Assembly: GCA_048493715.1 (NCBI GenBank)
Contig: JBGDCZ010000018.1
Coordinates: forward strand, 1-48,963
Reading direction: 5' to 3'
DNA length: 48,963 bases
From: Arsenophonus sp048493715
Lineage (GTDB): Bacteria > Pseudomonadota > Gammaproteobacteria > Enterobacterales > Enterobacteriaceae
Shown: positions 1-10,151 of the stretch, piece by piece
Position numbering within the stretch: the first letter of the stretch is position 1
How the letters are laid out: each line of letters starts with the position of its first letter
Translations under genes and position numbers: made by a program
The notes under the pieces: model-generated
Told to the model about the DNA's origin: nothing
The model's database searches: none
Seen by the model: the letters and a program-made list of their open reading frames with translations, nothing else

Positions 1-8
1 GGGGGCGT

Positions 9-36
9 ATGCTACGCTTTTTACCTGCAAAGTCAA
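9..36 (-). promoter_or_regulatory. rRNA operon promoter P2-like
   Basis: Read on the minus strand there is a -35 TTGACT (31-36), a 16-base spacer and a -10 TAGCAT (9-14), followed by a GC-rich start region. This matches the spacing and style of enterobacterial rrn P2 promoters. It lies downstream of P1 (108-135) and downstream of clpB, where Escherichia coli has an rRNA operon. The 16S gene itself would lie left of position 1 and is not visible. Confidence 0.75.
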
Positions 37-107
37 GTAGTTATTTCTACTTTTCTTTGTTATCACGATTAAAAACTTAACTATTTATTCTTAACCATTG
101 GGAGCGC

Positions 108-135
108 ATTATAGGGGGTTTTCTGAAACTAACAA
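108..135 (-). promoter_or_regulatory. rRNA operon promoter P1-like
   Basis: On the minus strand: -35 TTGTTA (130-135), 16-base spacer, -10 TATAAT (108-113), then GCGC and a C-rich discriminator. This is the signature of growth-rate-controlled rrn P1 promoters. AT-rich sequence upstream could act as an UP element. P1 and P2 stand about 100 bases apart, as in rrn operons, which strengthens both calls. Confidence 0.8.
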
Positions 136-271
136 CTATTATTTGCATTGTTTCTGTTTGAATGCTCATTTATTGCCCTAATTTTAAACTAACACCATTA
201 ACAATAGCGATTAAAGAGATGAGTTAATAATATCTATCCTTAATCAAAGTTATTGTATTCTTATAATACCA

Positions 272-298
272 TTGAAGAAGCAATATTTGCCTCTTCAA
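272..298 (-). terminator. Hairpin after clpB
   Basis: Inverted repeat: 7 paired bases (272-278 with 292-298), one mismatch, 3 more pairs and a 5-base loop. It follows the clpB stop and precedes the rRNA promoters. No clear U-run follows on the minus strand, so termination is only possible, not shown. Confidence 0.4.
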
Positions 299-322
299 AT
301 AAAATTAATCAGCTGATTTTAT

Positions 323-2896
323 TTATTGCTTAGCAACAATAATACCTTTTTTAACCTCTAAAGTTATTTGTTTGCCTGGCACTAACTTACCCGATAACAT
401 CTGTTCAGCCAATGGATTTTCTATCTCCTGTTGGATTGCACGTTTCAAAGGACGTGCGCCAAATACCGGATCAAATCCAGTCTCACCTAATTTTTCTAAA
501 GCGGCAGGCGTGATTTTTACTTTATAGCCTTGCTCTTCCATACGTTTATATAACCGTGATAATTGGATCTGCGCAATTTCGCTAATTTGCTCTTTATTAA
601 GTGGATGGAATACCACAACTTCATCAATACGGTTAATAAACTCTGGCCGGAAACTACGGCTAACAACTTCCATCACAATGTCTTTCATTTCGTTATAACC
701 CAAAGTATCAAATCGCTCCTGGATCAAATCAGAACCTAAATTTGATGTCATAATTACCACCGTATTACGAAAATCGACTGTTCTTCCCTGTCCATCAGTC
801 AAACGCCCATCATCAAGAACTTGTAACAAAATATTAAAGATATCTGAATGAGCTTTTTCAATTTCATCAAGCAAAATAACAGAATAAGGGCGGCGTCGGA
901 TGGCCTCTGTTAAATAACCACCTTCTTCGTATCCGACATAGCCTGGAGGTGCGCCAACCAGCCTAGAGACCGTATGTTTTTCCATGAATTCTGACATATC
1001 AATACGCACCATCGCATCGTCAGTATCAAATAAAAAATTTGCCAATGCTTTGCAGAGCTCAGTTTTACCAACACCAGTAGGCCCTAAAAATAAGAACGAG
1101 CCAATAGGACGATTTGGATCTGATAAACCTGCGCGACTACGACGAATGGCATTTGATACCGCATCAACCGCTTCATTTTGACCAACAACTCGCTTATGCA
1201 GATCCTGCTCCATATGGAGTAACTTTTCTCGTTCACTTTCTAACATTCTTGAAACCGGAATTCCTGTCCAACGTGCTAAAATTTCAGCAATCTCAGCATC
1301 CGTCACTTTATTACGCAACAACTTCATAGTGTTATTTTCAGTTTTGGTGGCAGCTTCAAGTTGTTTTTCTAATTCAGGAATTTTACCATATTGCAATTCT
1401 GACATTTTGGCTAAATCACCACTACGCCGAGCTTGCTCCAAACTAATACGTGCGTTTTCTAATTCCGCTTTTATATGCTGTGTCCCGGTTAGCTCTGCTT
1501 TTTCCGCTTTCCACTCTTCTTCTAATTCTGAATATTCTCGCTCTTTCTCCGTTAATTCTTCCTCAAGCATTTTAAGACGCTTTTTACTGGCTTCATCAGA
1601 TTCCTTTTTTAACGCTTGTTGTTCAAGTTTTAACTGAATAACCCGACGTTCTAAACGATCAAGCGCTTCCGGTTTAGAATCCATTTGCATCCGTAAGCTA
1701 GCACCTGCTTCATCGATTAAATCTATCGCTTTATCAGGTAGCATTCGGTCAGAAATATAACGATTTGATAAACTGGCTGCAGCAACAATGGCGGGGTCAG
1801 TTATCTGTACATGATGATGCAGTTCATAACGTTCTTTTAATCCCCTTAATATTGCTATGGTATCCTCAACCGTAGGTTCAGCAACATAAACTTTTTGGAA
1901 ACGGCGCTCTAATGCGGCATCTTTTTCAATATACTGACGATATTCATCAAGTGTGGTTGCTCCGACACAATGTAATTCCCCTCGCGCTAGGGCTGGTTTT
2001 AACATATTACCGGCATCCATCGCCCCTTCGGCTTTACCCGCACCAACCATAGTATGCAATTCGTCAATAAATAGAATAACATTACCTTCTTGCTTGGCCA
2101 GATCATTCAAAACTGCTTTTAAGCGCTCTTCAAATTCGCCGCGATATTTTGCGCCAGCCAGTAAAGCACCCATATCTAAAGAAAGAACTCGTTTACTTTT
2201 CAAACCTTCAGGTACTTCACTATTAACAATCCGTTGGGCAAGACCCTCGACAATGGCTGTCTTACCTACCCCAGGTTCACCAATCAAAACCGGATTGTTT
2301 TTTGTTCGGCGTTGCAGAACTTGTATTGTTCGACGGATCTCTTCATCACGACCAATAACAGGGTCCAGTTTGCCTTGTTCAGCTCTTTCAGTTAAATCTA
2401 CTGTGTATTTTTTAAGTGCTTGACGCTGCTCTTCAGCACCTTGATCATTAACATTTTCACCACCACGCATTTGTTCTATCGCCTTTTCTATGTTTGCTTT
2501 ACTCGCTCCCATCGCTTTAAGCGTATCTGTCAGCGAGGTTTTGGCATCAAAAATTGCCAGAAGAAATAGCTCTGAGGAAATAAACGTATCACCGCGTTGT
2601 TGTGCCAATTTATCACACAAATTTAAATGCCGAATAAGATCATTTGATGGCTGGATATCACCAGCAGTGCCATGCACTTGCGGTAAAATATTGAGAATAT
2701 CATTTAACTTGGTACTAAGCTGATTAACATTAATCCCTATCGAGGTTAATAATGGACGTAGAGTACCACCCTCTTGATCTAACAAGGCAACCAGCAAATG
2801 TACCGGTTCAATAAATTGATTATCTTGTCCAATGACTAAAGATTGAGCATCAGCTAGTGCTTGTTGAAATTTGTTGGTAAGACGATCCAAACGCAT
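323..2896 (-). CDS. clpB: ClpB disaggregase chaperone
   Basis: Hexameric AAA+ ATPase that, with DnaK/DnaJ/GrpE, pulls proteins out of aggregates after heat stress in the cytoplasm. The protein is 857 residues, the usual length, if started at the internal ATG beginning MRLDRLTNKF; a longer frame from 2920 would add eight unlikely residues. That ATG has a strong GGAGGT ribosome site 3 bases upstream. Visible parts: N-terminal Clp repeat domain, first nucleotide-binding domain with Walker A GEPGVGKTA and FIDELH Walker B, a long charged coiled-coil middle domain, and a second ATPase domain with GPTGVGKTE. A sigma-32-like promoter lies at 2935-2964. No damage seen. Identification is firm. Confidence 0.98.
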   Translation of the reverse strand: MRLDRLTNKFQQALADAQSLVIGQDNQFIEPVHLLVALLDQEGGTLRPLLTSIGINVNQLSTKLNDILNILPQVHGTAGDIQPSNDLIRHLNLCDKLAQQRGDTFISSELFLLAIFDAKTSLTDTLKAMGASKANIEKAIEQMRGGENVNDQGAEEQRQALKKYTVDLTERAEQGKLDPVIGRDEEIRRTIQVLQRRTKNNPVLIGEPGVGKTAIVEGLAQRIVNSEVPEGLKSKRVLSLDMGALLAGAKYRGEFEERLKAVLNDLAKQEGNVILFIDELHTMVGAGKAEGAMDAGNMLKPALARGELHCVGATTLDEYRQYIEKDAALERRFQKVYVAEPTVEDTIAILRGLKERYELHHHVQITDPAIVAAASLSNRYISDRMLPDKAIDLIDEAGASLRMQMDSKPEALDRLERRVIQLKLEQQALKKESDEASKKRLKMLEEELTEKEREYSELEEEWKAEKAELTGTQHIKAELENARISLEQARRSGDLAKMSELQYGKIPELEKQLEAATKTENNTMKLLRNKVTDAEIAEILARWTGIPVSRMLESEREKLLHMEQDLHKRVVGQNEAVDAVSNAIRRSRAGLSDPNRPIGSFLFLGPTGVGKTELCKALANFLFDTDDAMVRIDMSEFMEKHTVSRLVGAPPGYVGYEEGGYLTEAIRRRPYSVILLDEIEKAHSDIFNILLQVLDDGRLTDGQGRTVDFRNTVVIMTSNLGSDLIQERFDTLGYNEMKDIVMEVVSRSFRPEFINRIDEVVVFHPLNKEQISEIAQIQLSRLYKRMEEQGYKVKITPAALEKLGETGFDPVFGARPLKRAIQQEIENPLAEQMLSGKLVPGKQITLEVKKGIIVAKQ

Positions 2897-2934
2897 AATA
2901 CCTCCCAAGTACAATTGCAATCATTTCTGCAGAT

Positions 2935-2964
2935 TAGATGAGGTTTTATTTCACATTATTCAAG
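2935..2964 (-). promoter_or_regulatory. Heat-shock (sigma-32) promoter of clpB
   Basis: Minus strand: -35 CTTGAA (2959-2964) and -10 CCTCATCTA (2935-2943), 15 bases apart. This matches the CTTGAA / CCCCATnT heat-shock consensus (six of eight bases in the -10) and sits about 40 bases upstream of the clpB ATG. It implies that RpoH control of clpB is retained. Confidence 0.7.
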
Positions 2965-3022
2965 TTACATACTATAAAATCAGATATTGCTATATATTGC
3001 TATATAAATAATTATTAAAGAC

Positions 3023-3757
3023 TCATTTTAACCAAATCAATGATGCTATCCGACCTGTTACTCCATCACGCCGATAGGAAAAAAAACGGGTTGGTTCACT
3101 AACCGTACAATATGTTCCACCATAAATATCTTTGATACCAACTGCAGTCAATTTCAAACGCGCTAGTAAGTAGATGTCGGCTAAATATTTGCCATTATTC
3201 TGACTTTTAAATCCTTGCTCTAAGTTCACATCACGTTCAATAAAAGTGGCCCTTACTTCACTACCTACTTCAAATTTTTCAGCACCGATTGCCGGACCTA
3301 ACCAGGCCATAATAGAAGAAATCGGTGATTTAAATTGTTTTATTGCTTTCTCCAGTATTCCGTCACACAAACCTCGCCAGCCAGCATGTACAGCAGCAAT
3401 TTCTGTGCCTTGTTGATTACAGAGCAAAACTGGCAAACAATCAGCTGTCATCACGACACACACCTGTCCTCGCCGACAACTGTAGGCGCCATCCGCTGGC
3501 ACGTTACCATTATTTTGCTTACCTAAATCGATAATACGAGGGCCATGCACCTGATTGAGCCAGCAAGGTGGTGTTGGTAATTGCGCCATGTTTACTAATT
3601 TATGGCGATTTTGTTTAACTAATCTCGGATCATCACCAACATGTAACCCTAAATTGAAACTGTCATAAGGTGACAAACTCTCGCCACCAATACGAGTTGT
3701 GCTGCAAGCAATGACTGTTTCAGGTTGAGGCCAATCAGGATAAATTAATAGTTCCAT
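3023..3757 (-). CDS. pgeF: PgeF (YfiH) laccase-domain protein
   Basis: Cytoplasmic multicopper-oxidase-fold (DUF152) protein of 244 residues, usual length. In E. coli it is reported to edit peptidoglycan precursors by removing misincorporated serine; relatives act as purine nucleoside phosphorylases or deaminases. The zinc-site residues are present: His71 (NQVHGPR), Cys107 (TADCLPV) and His124 (AVHAGWRG). The start codon follows the rluD stop with no gap, so the two are probably translationally coupled, as in related bacteria. The gene looks intact. Confidence 0.95.
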   Translation of the reverse strand: MELLIYPDWPQPETVIACSTTRIGGESLSPYDSFNLGLHVGDDPRLVKQNRHKLVNMAQLPTPPCWLNQVHGPRIIDLGKQNNGNVPADGAYSCRRGQVCVVMTADCLPVLLCNQQGTEIAAVHAGWRGLCDGILEKAIKQFKSPISSIMAWLGPAIGAEKFEVGSEVRATFIERDVNLEQGFKSQNNGKYLADIYLLARLKLTAVGIKDIYGGTYCTVSEPTRFFSYRRDGVTGRIASLIWLK

Positions 3758-4735
3758 TTACCAATCCATCTCATTTTTATGCATCAATGCATCTACTTTG
3801 AGTATATTAATTAGTATAACCATATCTGCAGGAATATCTGCGTGCCACTCCATTTCAACCCCAGTAATAGGATGATACAGACGTAACATAGTGGCATGGA
3901 GTGCCTGGCGGTTAAAATTCTTCATTGTTTGACGAAATTCTTCCGACACACCTTTTAAGGGACGCGGACGACCACCGTATATTGGATCGCCAACTAAAGG
4001 ATGATTGATATGTGCCATGTGAACGCGAATTTGATGGGTTCTACCCGATTCTAATCGCAACCTAAGCCTGGTATGAGCACGAAAATGCTCCATTACTCGA
4101 TACTGCGTAATTGCAGCTTTTCCCAACGGATGAATAGTCATATGTGTTCGCTTGGTTGGGTGACGAGTAATCGGCTCATCTACCGTTCCACCAGCAGTCA
4201 TATGACCATTTACCACCCCTTCATATTCACGTGTAACTTTTCTTAGCTGCAAAGATTCAACCAAATGAGTCTGGGCCGGAATGGTTTTTGCGATAACCAT
4301 TAACCCGGTAGTATCTTTATCTAATCGATGAACAATCCCTGCTCGTGGCACATTAATAATTTCAGGATAGCGGTACAAAAGTGCATTTAGTACCGTTCCA
4401 TCTGGATTTCCAGCACCGGGATGAACCACCAAATCGCAAGGTTTATTAATAACTATTATGTCATCATCTTCATAAACAATATTTAATGGAATATTTTGTG
4501 GCTGCCAACGCATATCTTCTTCAATTAATACATCAATGGTGATTTGTTCGCTGCCAAACACTTTTTCTTTCGACCTATTTATGATCCTGCCATTAACGTG
4601 CACTCTATTATCTAAAATCCACTCTTTTATCCGTGAACGAGAATAATCAGGAAATAATTCAGCTAATGCCTGATCTAAACGTTGTCCAAGTTGTGATTCT
4701 AGAATTTGTGCCTGAAGTTGTAATTGTTGAGCCAT
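3758..4735 (-). CDS. rluD: 23S rRNA pseudouridine synthase RluD
   Basis: Makes pseudouridines 1911, 1915 and 1917 in helix 69 of 23S rRNA, needed for normal ribosome assembly. The 325 residues match the family. An S4 RNA-binding domain occupies roughly residues 18-75, followed by the RluA-family catalytic domain with HRLDKDTTG at 136-144; Asp139 is the catalytic aspartate. It is transcribed away from bamD and abuts pgeF. No lesion seen. Confidence 0.97.
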   Translation of the reverse strand: MAQQLQLQAQILESQLGQRLDQALAELFPDYSRSRIKEWILDNRVHVNGRIINRSKEKVFGSEQITIDVLIEEDMRWQPQNIPLNIVYEDDDIIVINKPCDLVVHPGAGNPDGTVLNALLYRYPEIINVPRAGIVHRLDKDTTGLMVIAKTIPAQTHLVESLQLRKVTREYEGVVNGHMTAGGTVDEPITRHPTKRTHMTIHPLGKAAITQYRVMEHFRAHTRLRLRLESGRTHQIRVHMAHINHPLVGDPIYGGRPRPLKGVSEEFRQTMKNFNRQALHATMLRLYHPITGVEMEWHADIPADMVILINILKVDALMHKNEMDW

Positions 4736-4866
4736 AAAATTATCTACAGTAAAGTTTACATTTTGACGGCAGTGCCATTTTAATTAAAATATGTGCTATT
4801 GTAACTCATATTCCGTATAGGGAGCTTTATGGAGATCTCCCCAAAACATTCAGAGGAAATAACCAC

Positions 4867-5601
4867 GTGATAAGACGTATAAAATATCTGCTGGCAGCAG
4901 CCACATTAAGTTTGCTTGTTACTGCATGCTCCAGCAATAAGGATTCTGTACCAGAAAGCCCTCCCACTGATATCTATACCAAGAGTCAAGAGAAACTACA
5001 AAACGGTAATTATAAAGGGGCAATAAAATTATTAGAAACCCTAGATAATCGTTATCCATTTGGTCCTTATGCCCAACAGGCCCAGCTGGATATGATTTAT
5101 GCTTACTATAAATCAGCCGAGTTGCCATTAGCGATAGCAACTATTGACCGATTCATTCGCCTTAATCCCACCCATCCCAATATTGACTATGTTTTGTATA
5201 TGCGTGGCCTGACAGCACAAGCGCTAGACGACGGTGCGCTGCAAGATTTTTTTGGCATTGACCGTTCCGATCGTGATCCACAGCATGCCATCGTAGCCTT
5301 TAGAGACTTTAGTCAACTGGTTCGTTTTTATCCAAATAGTCGCTATTCCACAGATGCTAGCAAACGTTTAGCCTTCTTAAAAGAACGTTTAGCAAAATAT
5401 GAGCTGGCTATTATTAAATATTACAATAAACGTGGTGCTTATGTAGCTGTTATTAATCGTACTGAGCAAATGCTAAAAAATTACCCCGATACTCAGTCCA
5501 CACGCAGTGCACTAGAATATATGGAAATAGCCTATAATAAACTAGGTTTAACACAGGGAAAAAATAAGGTTGCAGAATTAATCGCAGCAAACCCTGCCTA
5601 G
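4867..5601 (+). CDS. bamD: Outer-membrane assembly lipoprotein BamD
   Basis: Essential part of the BAM complex that folds beta-barrel proteins into the outer membrane. 244 residues, family-typical. An N-terminal lipoprotein signal ends at LVTAC with the lipidated Cys21; the rest is a chain of TPR-like helices. The start is GTG, with AGAGGAA about ten bases upstream. It is divergent from rluD, as in E. coli, and is followed by a strong terminator at 5632. The stop is TAG, which shows that TAG works as a stop in this genome. Confidence 0.96.
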   Translation: MIRRIKYLLAAATLSLLVTACSSNKDSVPESPPTDIYTKSQEKLQNGNYKGAIKLLETLDNRYPFGPYAQQAQLDMIYAYYKSAELPLAIATIDRFIRLNPTHPNIDYVLYMRGLTAQALDDGALQDFFGIDRSDRDPQHAIVAFRDFSQLVRFYPNSRYSTDASKRLAFLKERLAKYELAIIKYYNKRGAYVAVINRTEQMLKNYPDTQSTRSALEYMEIAYNKLGLTQGKNKVAELIAANPA

Positions 5602-5631
5602 TCTCAAAATAATCGTTAAAATCTATTGACC

Positions 5632-5660
5632 AAAACAGCAAAACTATTTTGCTGTTTTTA
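5632..5660 (+). terminator. Terminator of bamD
   Basis: Perfect 12-base-pair stem (5632-5643 with 5647-5658), 3-base loop and a T-rich 3' arm: a textbook intrinsic terminator 30 bases after the bamD stop. Beyond it, up to raiA at 5910, I see only AT-rich sequence. Confidence 0.85.
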
Positions 5661-5909
5661 ATGTTAATCAATAAAAAAATAACTTTAGAAGATATACGTT
5701 ATTTTTAACCGATAAAAATAAAGCAATCAGTTAATAATGCAAAAAACTCACCTATGTTGCAAGCCGCAAGCATCTTTTTTTAATAATCCATCACAGTCCC
5801 ACAATTAGTTTGACGAGAGAGCAAATAAAACCGATCAAGATCACTTTTTTTATAATAATTATCGTTATTCTAAAGATATCCATAACTCAATGACCAGTGA
5901 GGTAGTGAT

Positions 5910-6239
5910 ATGATAATTAATATAACAAGCAAGTGCGTAGAAATTACCCCTGCTATACGTCACCATATTGAAGAACGTTTGAATAAACTTAGTAAATGGC
6001 GTGTCTCTTTAATTAATCCTCACATTGTGCTATCAAAAGAGCCTCAAGAGTTTATTGTCGATGCCAATATTCATACCCCGAATGGAAAATTATTTGCTAG
6101 CGCTAAAAATGGTAATTTTTATATTGCGACGAATGAGTTAATCTCTAAACTTGAAAAACAACTTAATAAACGTCAACATAAAAATGAGGCTAGGCGAGCT
6201 TACCCAGTTGCAAAAGAGATGGATCTTACAAATCTGTAA
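5910..6239 (+). CDS. raiA: Ribosome-associated inhibitor RaiA
   Basis: Stress and stationary-phase factor (YfiA/pY) that binds the 30S decoding region and stores 70S ribosomes in an inactive state. The 109 residues cover the whole family; conserved stretches include MEITPAIR-like (here VEITPAIRHH), INPHIVLSKEPQ and the basic QLNKRQHKNEARR segment. The acidic C-terminal tail of E. coli is shortened and changed. GAGG lies before the ATG. It keeps its usual place upstream of pheA. Confidence 0.94.
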   Translation: MIINITSKCVEITPAIRHHIEERLNKLSKWRVSLINPHIVLSKEPQEFIVDANIHTPNGKLFASAKNGNFYIATNELISKLEKQLNKRQHKNEARRAYPVAKEMDLTNL

Positions 6240-6268
6240 TAAACATTTCGTCATTTTTATCTTTTTCC

Positions 6269-6297
6269 AAGCGTACTTTAATATAGTACGCTTTTTA
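6269..6297 (+). terminator. Terminator after raiA
   Basis: Nine-base-pair stem (6269-6277 with 6285-6293), 7-base loop, then a T-run. It separates raiA from the pheA remnant. No intact pheL leader peptide was recognised between them. Confidence 0.8.
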
Positions 6298-6476
6298 TTA
6301 TTATATTTGGTTTTATTTAACATAATAATAAACTTCATAATTCATACTGATTGAAAACATTATTAATCAGCAAACGTAATCGTTATACTTACTGAGCTTC
6401 TTGATAACTATTATAAAGACATTTTTTATTATCATTCACGGCACTCATAAAAAATAAAACAGCAGAGAAAATAATT

Positions 6477-7634
6477 ATGGACAATAAATATAATCTATTA
6501 GAAATGCAGAAAAAAATACTAGATAGTAAGTTATTAAATTTACTGACTGAGCGACATCATCTAGCAGCTAATATTGCTTATACTAAATTAAAAATGCAAT
6601 AACCTATTGGTGACACAAATAATTAACAGCAATTACTAAATACATTAATAGCTGAAGGAAAAAAAACAGGGTTTAGATAGCGGTTACATCACTCGGCTGT
6701 TTCAAACGATCAACCAAGATTTTGTGTTAACTCAGCAAACTGTTTTACAGCAAAACTTAAATCAAGTAGCCAATGATTCTGCCAGAATTGCTTTTTTAGG
6801 ACCTAGTGGATCCTAATTCTCATATTGCCGCACACCAATATTCAGCTCACCATTTAGTCAATCAATTGAATGTAGCTGTGATAAATTCCAAGATGTATTT
6901 GCATTAGTCGAAACAAAACAAGCTGATTATGGTATTTTACTTTTAGAAAATTCCAGTTCTGGCTCAATTAATGATATTTACGATTTATTACAAAGTACTC
7001 AACTTTCAATCGTAGCTAAAATGCGTTTACTCATCAATCACTGTTTATTATCGACAAAAAAAGTCCCTTAGCAAAGTATCGAGATAGTGTATATCCATCC
7101 ATAACCATTTCAACAATGTCGCCAATTTCTACAACAATACCCTAATTGGAAAATTAAATATTGCGATAGCAGTTCCAGCGCAATGCAAAAAGTGGTTAAA
7201 ATCAATTCCGCAAAGTTGCAGCATTGGGTAGCGAAATAGGTGGCGCATTATATGGTTTGACGATCTTAGAACACAATATAGCCAATCAATCTAATAATAT
7301 GACTCGCTTTATTGTTATCGCTCGTAAAGCGGTACAGGTAGCAGAACAAGTGCCTGCTAAAACAACATTGTTAATTGCTACTAGCCAACATGCCGGCGCT
7401 TTAGTCGATTCATTATTAGTACTGAAAGAACACCATATTGTGATGAGTAAACTAGAATCACGTCCTATCAATAATAAACCATGGTAAGAAATGTTTTACA
7501 TTGATGTACAGGCAAATTTACGCTCACCAGAGATGCAGTATGCATTAGAAAAATTATCGACAATCACTCGCTCAATAAAAATTTTAGGCTGTTACCCGGC
7601 TGATAATTTATTACCAACCAATATTACCAACTAA
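6477..7634 (+). pseudogene. pheA: Broken chorismate mutase / prephenate dehydratase
   Basis: Remnant of PheA, which converts chorismate to phenylpyruvate for phenylalanine synthesis. Start MDNKYNLLEMQKK aligns with the chorismate mutase domain but ends at TAA after 41 codons. Further on, frames switch: SARIAFLGPSGS marks the dehydratase start and is followed by a frameshift, then ADYGILLLENSSSGSINDIY, more stops, then ALYGLTILEHN and the ACT domain (KLESRPINNKPW). Another TAA follows that tryptophan where E. coli has Glu. At least two nonsense changes and several frameshifts mean no working enzyme. Full original length is still recognisable. Confidence 0.95.
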
Positions 7635-7685
7635 AAAAACCGATAGTATAACCGGTCTTTTAAAAGTATTAACTAGAATAGTGAA

Positions 7686-8807
7686 TTAGCTGCTAATATC
7701 ATTAGCCTGTTGTAGTAATAAATGGCTTTCTTGCAAGAATCGTTTGGCATCTTGCGCAAACCATTTACTAATCTGCTCAAATTGAGAAATAAATTTTTCC
7801 TTATTTTGCTCTTTAAGCAATGCCACTGAATTACCAACACTTTGATAATATTTAACAATTAAATCAATGTTGTCATCAGATGCCATAATAATATCGGTAT
7901 AAAGCTGTGGATCCTGTGCAAATAGGCGTCCAACCATTGCTAACTCTACTCGATAAATAGGCGATGAAAGTGCTAATAATTGTTGAAAGTCGACTTTTCG
8001 ATCAGATAAATATTGTCCATAAGCAAAAGTAGTAAAATGACGCAGCGACTAAATAAATTCCATACATTTATCATGTTCTGTAGCATTTATTTTATGTAAT
8101 CTAGCCCCCCAAACAGTCAATTGTTCTAACAGCCATTGGTACTCTTGTGGATTTCTGCCGTCACAATAAATGATAACCTGTTTAGCAATACTGTTAACAT
8201 CAGAACCAAACATAGGATGTAAACCAATAACAGGTCCCTCATGGACTAATAACATAGCTTCAAGTGGTTGTTGTTTAATAGAAGAGATATCCATCAATAA
8301 GGTATCTTTAGATAACTTCGGCAACCTATGAATAACTTCTACTGTTGAATGGATGGGCACGCTAATCATTACTACAGCCGCATTAGGCAATAATTTATCG
8401 GCAGTATCCCAATCCTCTTCACTCAAACTATAAACCTCATAGCCTGAGAAGCTAAATAATCGACTAAACAATTTTCCCATCCGGCCTTTTCCGCCTACAA
8501 TGACAATAGGTCCCAGATCAGTATTTAATTTTTTAAATCCTTGATTATTTTCATGCAGGTAAGATTCACGCATAATGCGACGTAAGATATCTTCAATAAG
8601 ATCAGGTGAAATACCCATCTTTTCCGCTTCTTTACGGCGTTCCTCTAACATTGAAGCCTCACGTTCTGGTGCATAGATGGGTAATCCTTGTTGGCTTTTT
8701 ACTTCACCAACTTCTGTCACTAAATGCATTCTTTTGGCTAGTAACCTTAATAATGATTTATCGATTTCATCAATTTGTTTACGTAATTGTAATAATTCTG
8801 CTGACAT
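7686..8807 (-). pseudogene. tyrA: TyrA with one in-frame amber stop
   Basis: Bifunctional chorismate mutase / prephenate dehydrogenase of tyrosine synthesis. The frame is open over its full length (373 codons plus stop) except for a single TAG at 8049-8051, at the position of a glutamine in E. coli (AFIQALRHF). The 252-residue upstream part holds the mutase domain (1-90), the NAD-binding IVIVGGKGRMG and catalytic His197 (GLHPMF). The 121-codon downstream part ends LLLQQANDISS. Without read-through the C-terminal dimerisation/tyrosine-binding helices are lost. AAGG lies before the ATG, 14 bases after the aroF stop. Either recent pseudogene or sequencing error. Confidence 0.88.
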
Positions 8808-8821
8808 CTAATTACCTTGTA

Positions 8822-9914
8822 TTAGCTTATTATTTCTAGTGTCTTAATACGCTCTATGAGCAGTGAATGAATTTTTGTATGTAATTTTCTTAGTACCGTG
8901 TCTGTTGTTTCCCAACTAATACAAGCACATCGGTGACAGAAACGCCATATTTCATTTTAAAACGTAATTGTTCCGAAGATTGACTTCCTTCATTAATATG
9001 GCTTTCAAGTATCATACCCGTAATTGACCGATTACCATTAGTAATTTGTTCAATAATAGATTCAACTACTAGTGGTTGTTAACAAAAATCTTTTCTCGAA
9101 TTACCATGGCTACAATCAATCATTAAAGAGGGCAAGTAAGACAGCATTGCGCATCTGTCGTTCACAATCTGCAATATCTTCCGCACTATAATTTGGCTTT
9201 TCACCCCCCTCTTAAAATGATATGACCATCTGGCTTACCTTAAGTTTGTAATAAACAAACTTGTCCTGATTGATTAATTCCCATGAAACGATGTGGCATT
9301 GCTGCTGCTTTCATCACATTAATTGCCGTAACCAAATTACCATCAGTACCATTTTTAACACCAACCGGCATGAAGAGTCCTGAAGCCATTTCTCGATGGG
9401 TTTGTGATTTAGCAGTTCTAGCACCTATAGCGGGCCAACTAAATAAATCACCTAAATATTGCGGACTATGTGGATCAAGCGCTTCTGTTGCTAATGGCAA
9501 TCCCATATTCACAAGTGATAACAGTAATTTTCGTGCAATATGCAGTCCTTTTTTCATATCAAAAGAACCATCCATCATAGGATCACTAGTCAGACCTTTC
9601 CAGCCAATAGTGGTGTGTGGTTTTTCAAAATAAACCCGCATCACAATACATAAACTATCTTCAAGTTCTATAGCTAACTGTTTCAAACGACGAGCATAAT
9701 CCAGCACTGCCTCCACATCCTGTATCGAACAGGGGCCATAAATAACTAATAGCCGAGGATCACGATGCTAAATAATATCAGCAATGCTCCCTACGTGAAT
9801 GGGCAATTATTTGCTGATTATCATGATCCAATGGATAACATTTTTAAGTTCTTTCGGTGTAATTAAAATCTGTTCATCAAAAATATTAACATTATTAAAC
9901 TCATCTTTTTGCAT
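8822..9914 (-). pseudogene. aroF: Broken DAHP synthase (tyrosine-sensitive type)
   Basis: Remnant of the first shikimate-pathway enzyme (phosphoenolpyruvate plus erythrose 4-phosphate to DAHP). Start MQKDEFNNVNI matches AroF. Around residue 32 the frame slips, and PLDHDNQQIIAHSRR is readable only in another frame; then a TAG precedes HRDPRLLV. The central 158 codons (9240-9716) are clean and include MRVYFEKPHTTIGWKG, SPQYLGDLFSW and GVKNGTDG. The 3' part has further frameshifts and stops (IDCSHGN, ESHINEGSQSSEQ, ISWETTDTVL). It sits in the aroF-tyrA operon order. Not functional. Confidence 0.93.
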
Positions 9915-10133
9915 GATCATCATCTTTACCTGTTTAACTTTCTATCTCGCTTTACATTACTATCTGATTTGAGTTTTCGCTATACGATAACATGAACTGT
10001 AAATATTACAATCCATGACTAGCCACATATAGTAATATTTACTTTACTAATAAAATAAAAATAGAAAAACACATCATAATAATTTGAAAATAAACATAAA
10101 AAATTATGTAACTTATAAAGAAAAATAATTTTT

Positions 10134-10151
10134 TGTTTATAAAAAATTACA
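10134..10151. promoter_or_regulatory. Weak TyrR-box-like palindrome upstream of aroF
   Basis: TGTTTA-N6-ATTACA fits TGTAAA-N6-TTTACA at 9 of 12 fixed positions. Isolated half-sites TTTACA (9951-9956) and TGTAAA (9998-10003) lie nearer the gene. E. coli aroF-tyrA is controlled by three TyrR boxes here, so these may be decayed operators, but in AT-rich DNA such matches also arise by chance. The rest of 9915-10204 shows nothing else I recognise. Confidence 0.25.

Noticed and set aside
1953..2423. 156-codon open frame on the plus strand
   Set aside because: It lies wholly antisense to the conserved ATPase region of clpB and has no ribosome site; a shadow frame.
4763..4791. Sigma-70 promoter for bamD (TTGACG near 4763)
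   Set aside because: The -35 is good but no convincing -10 occurs at 16-18 bases; not listed as a feature.
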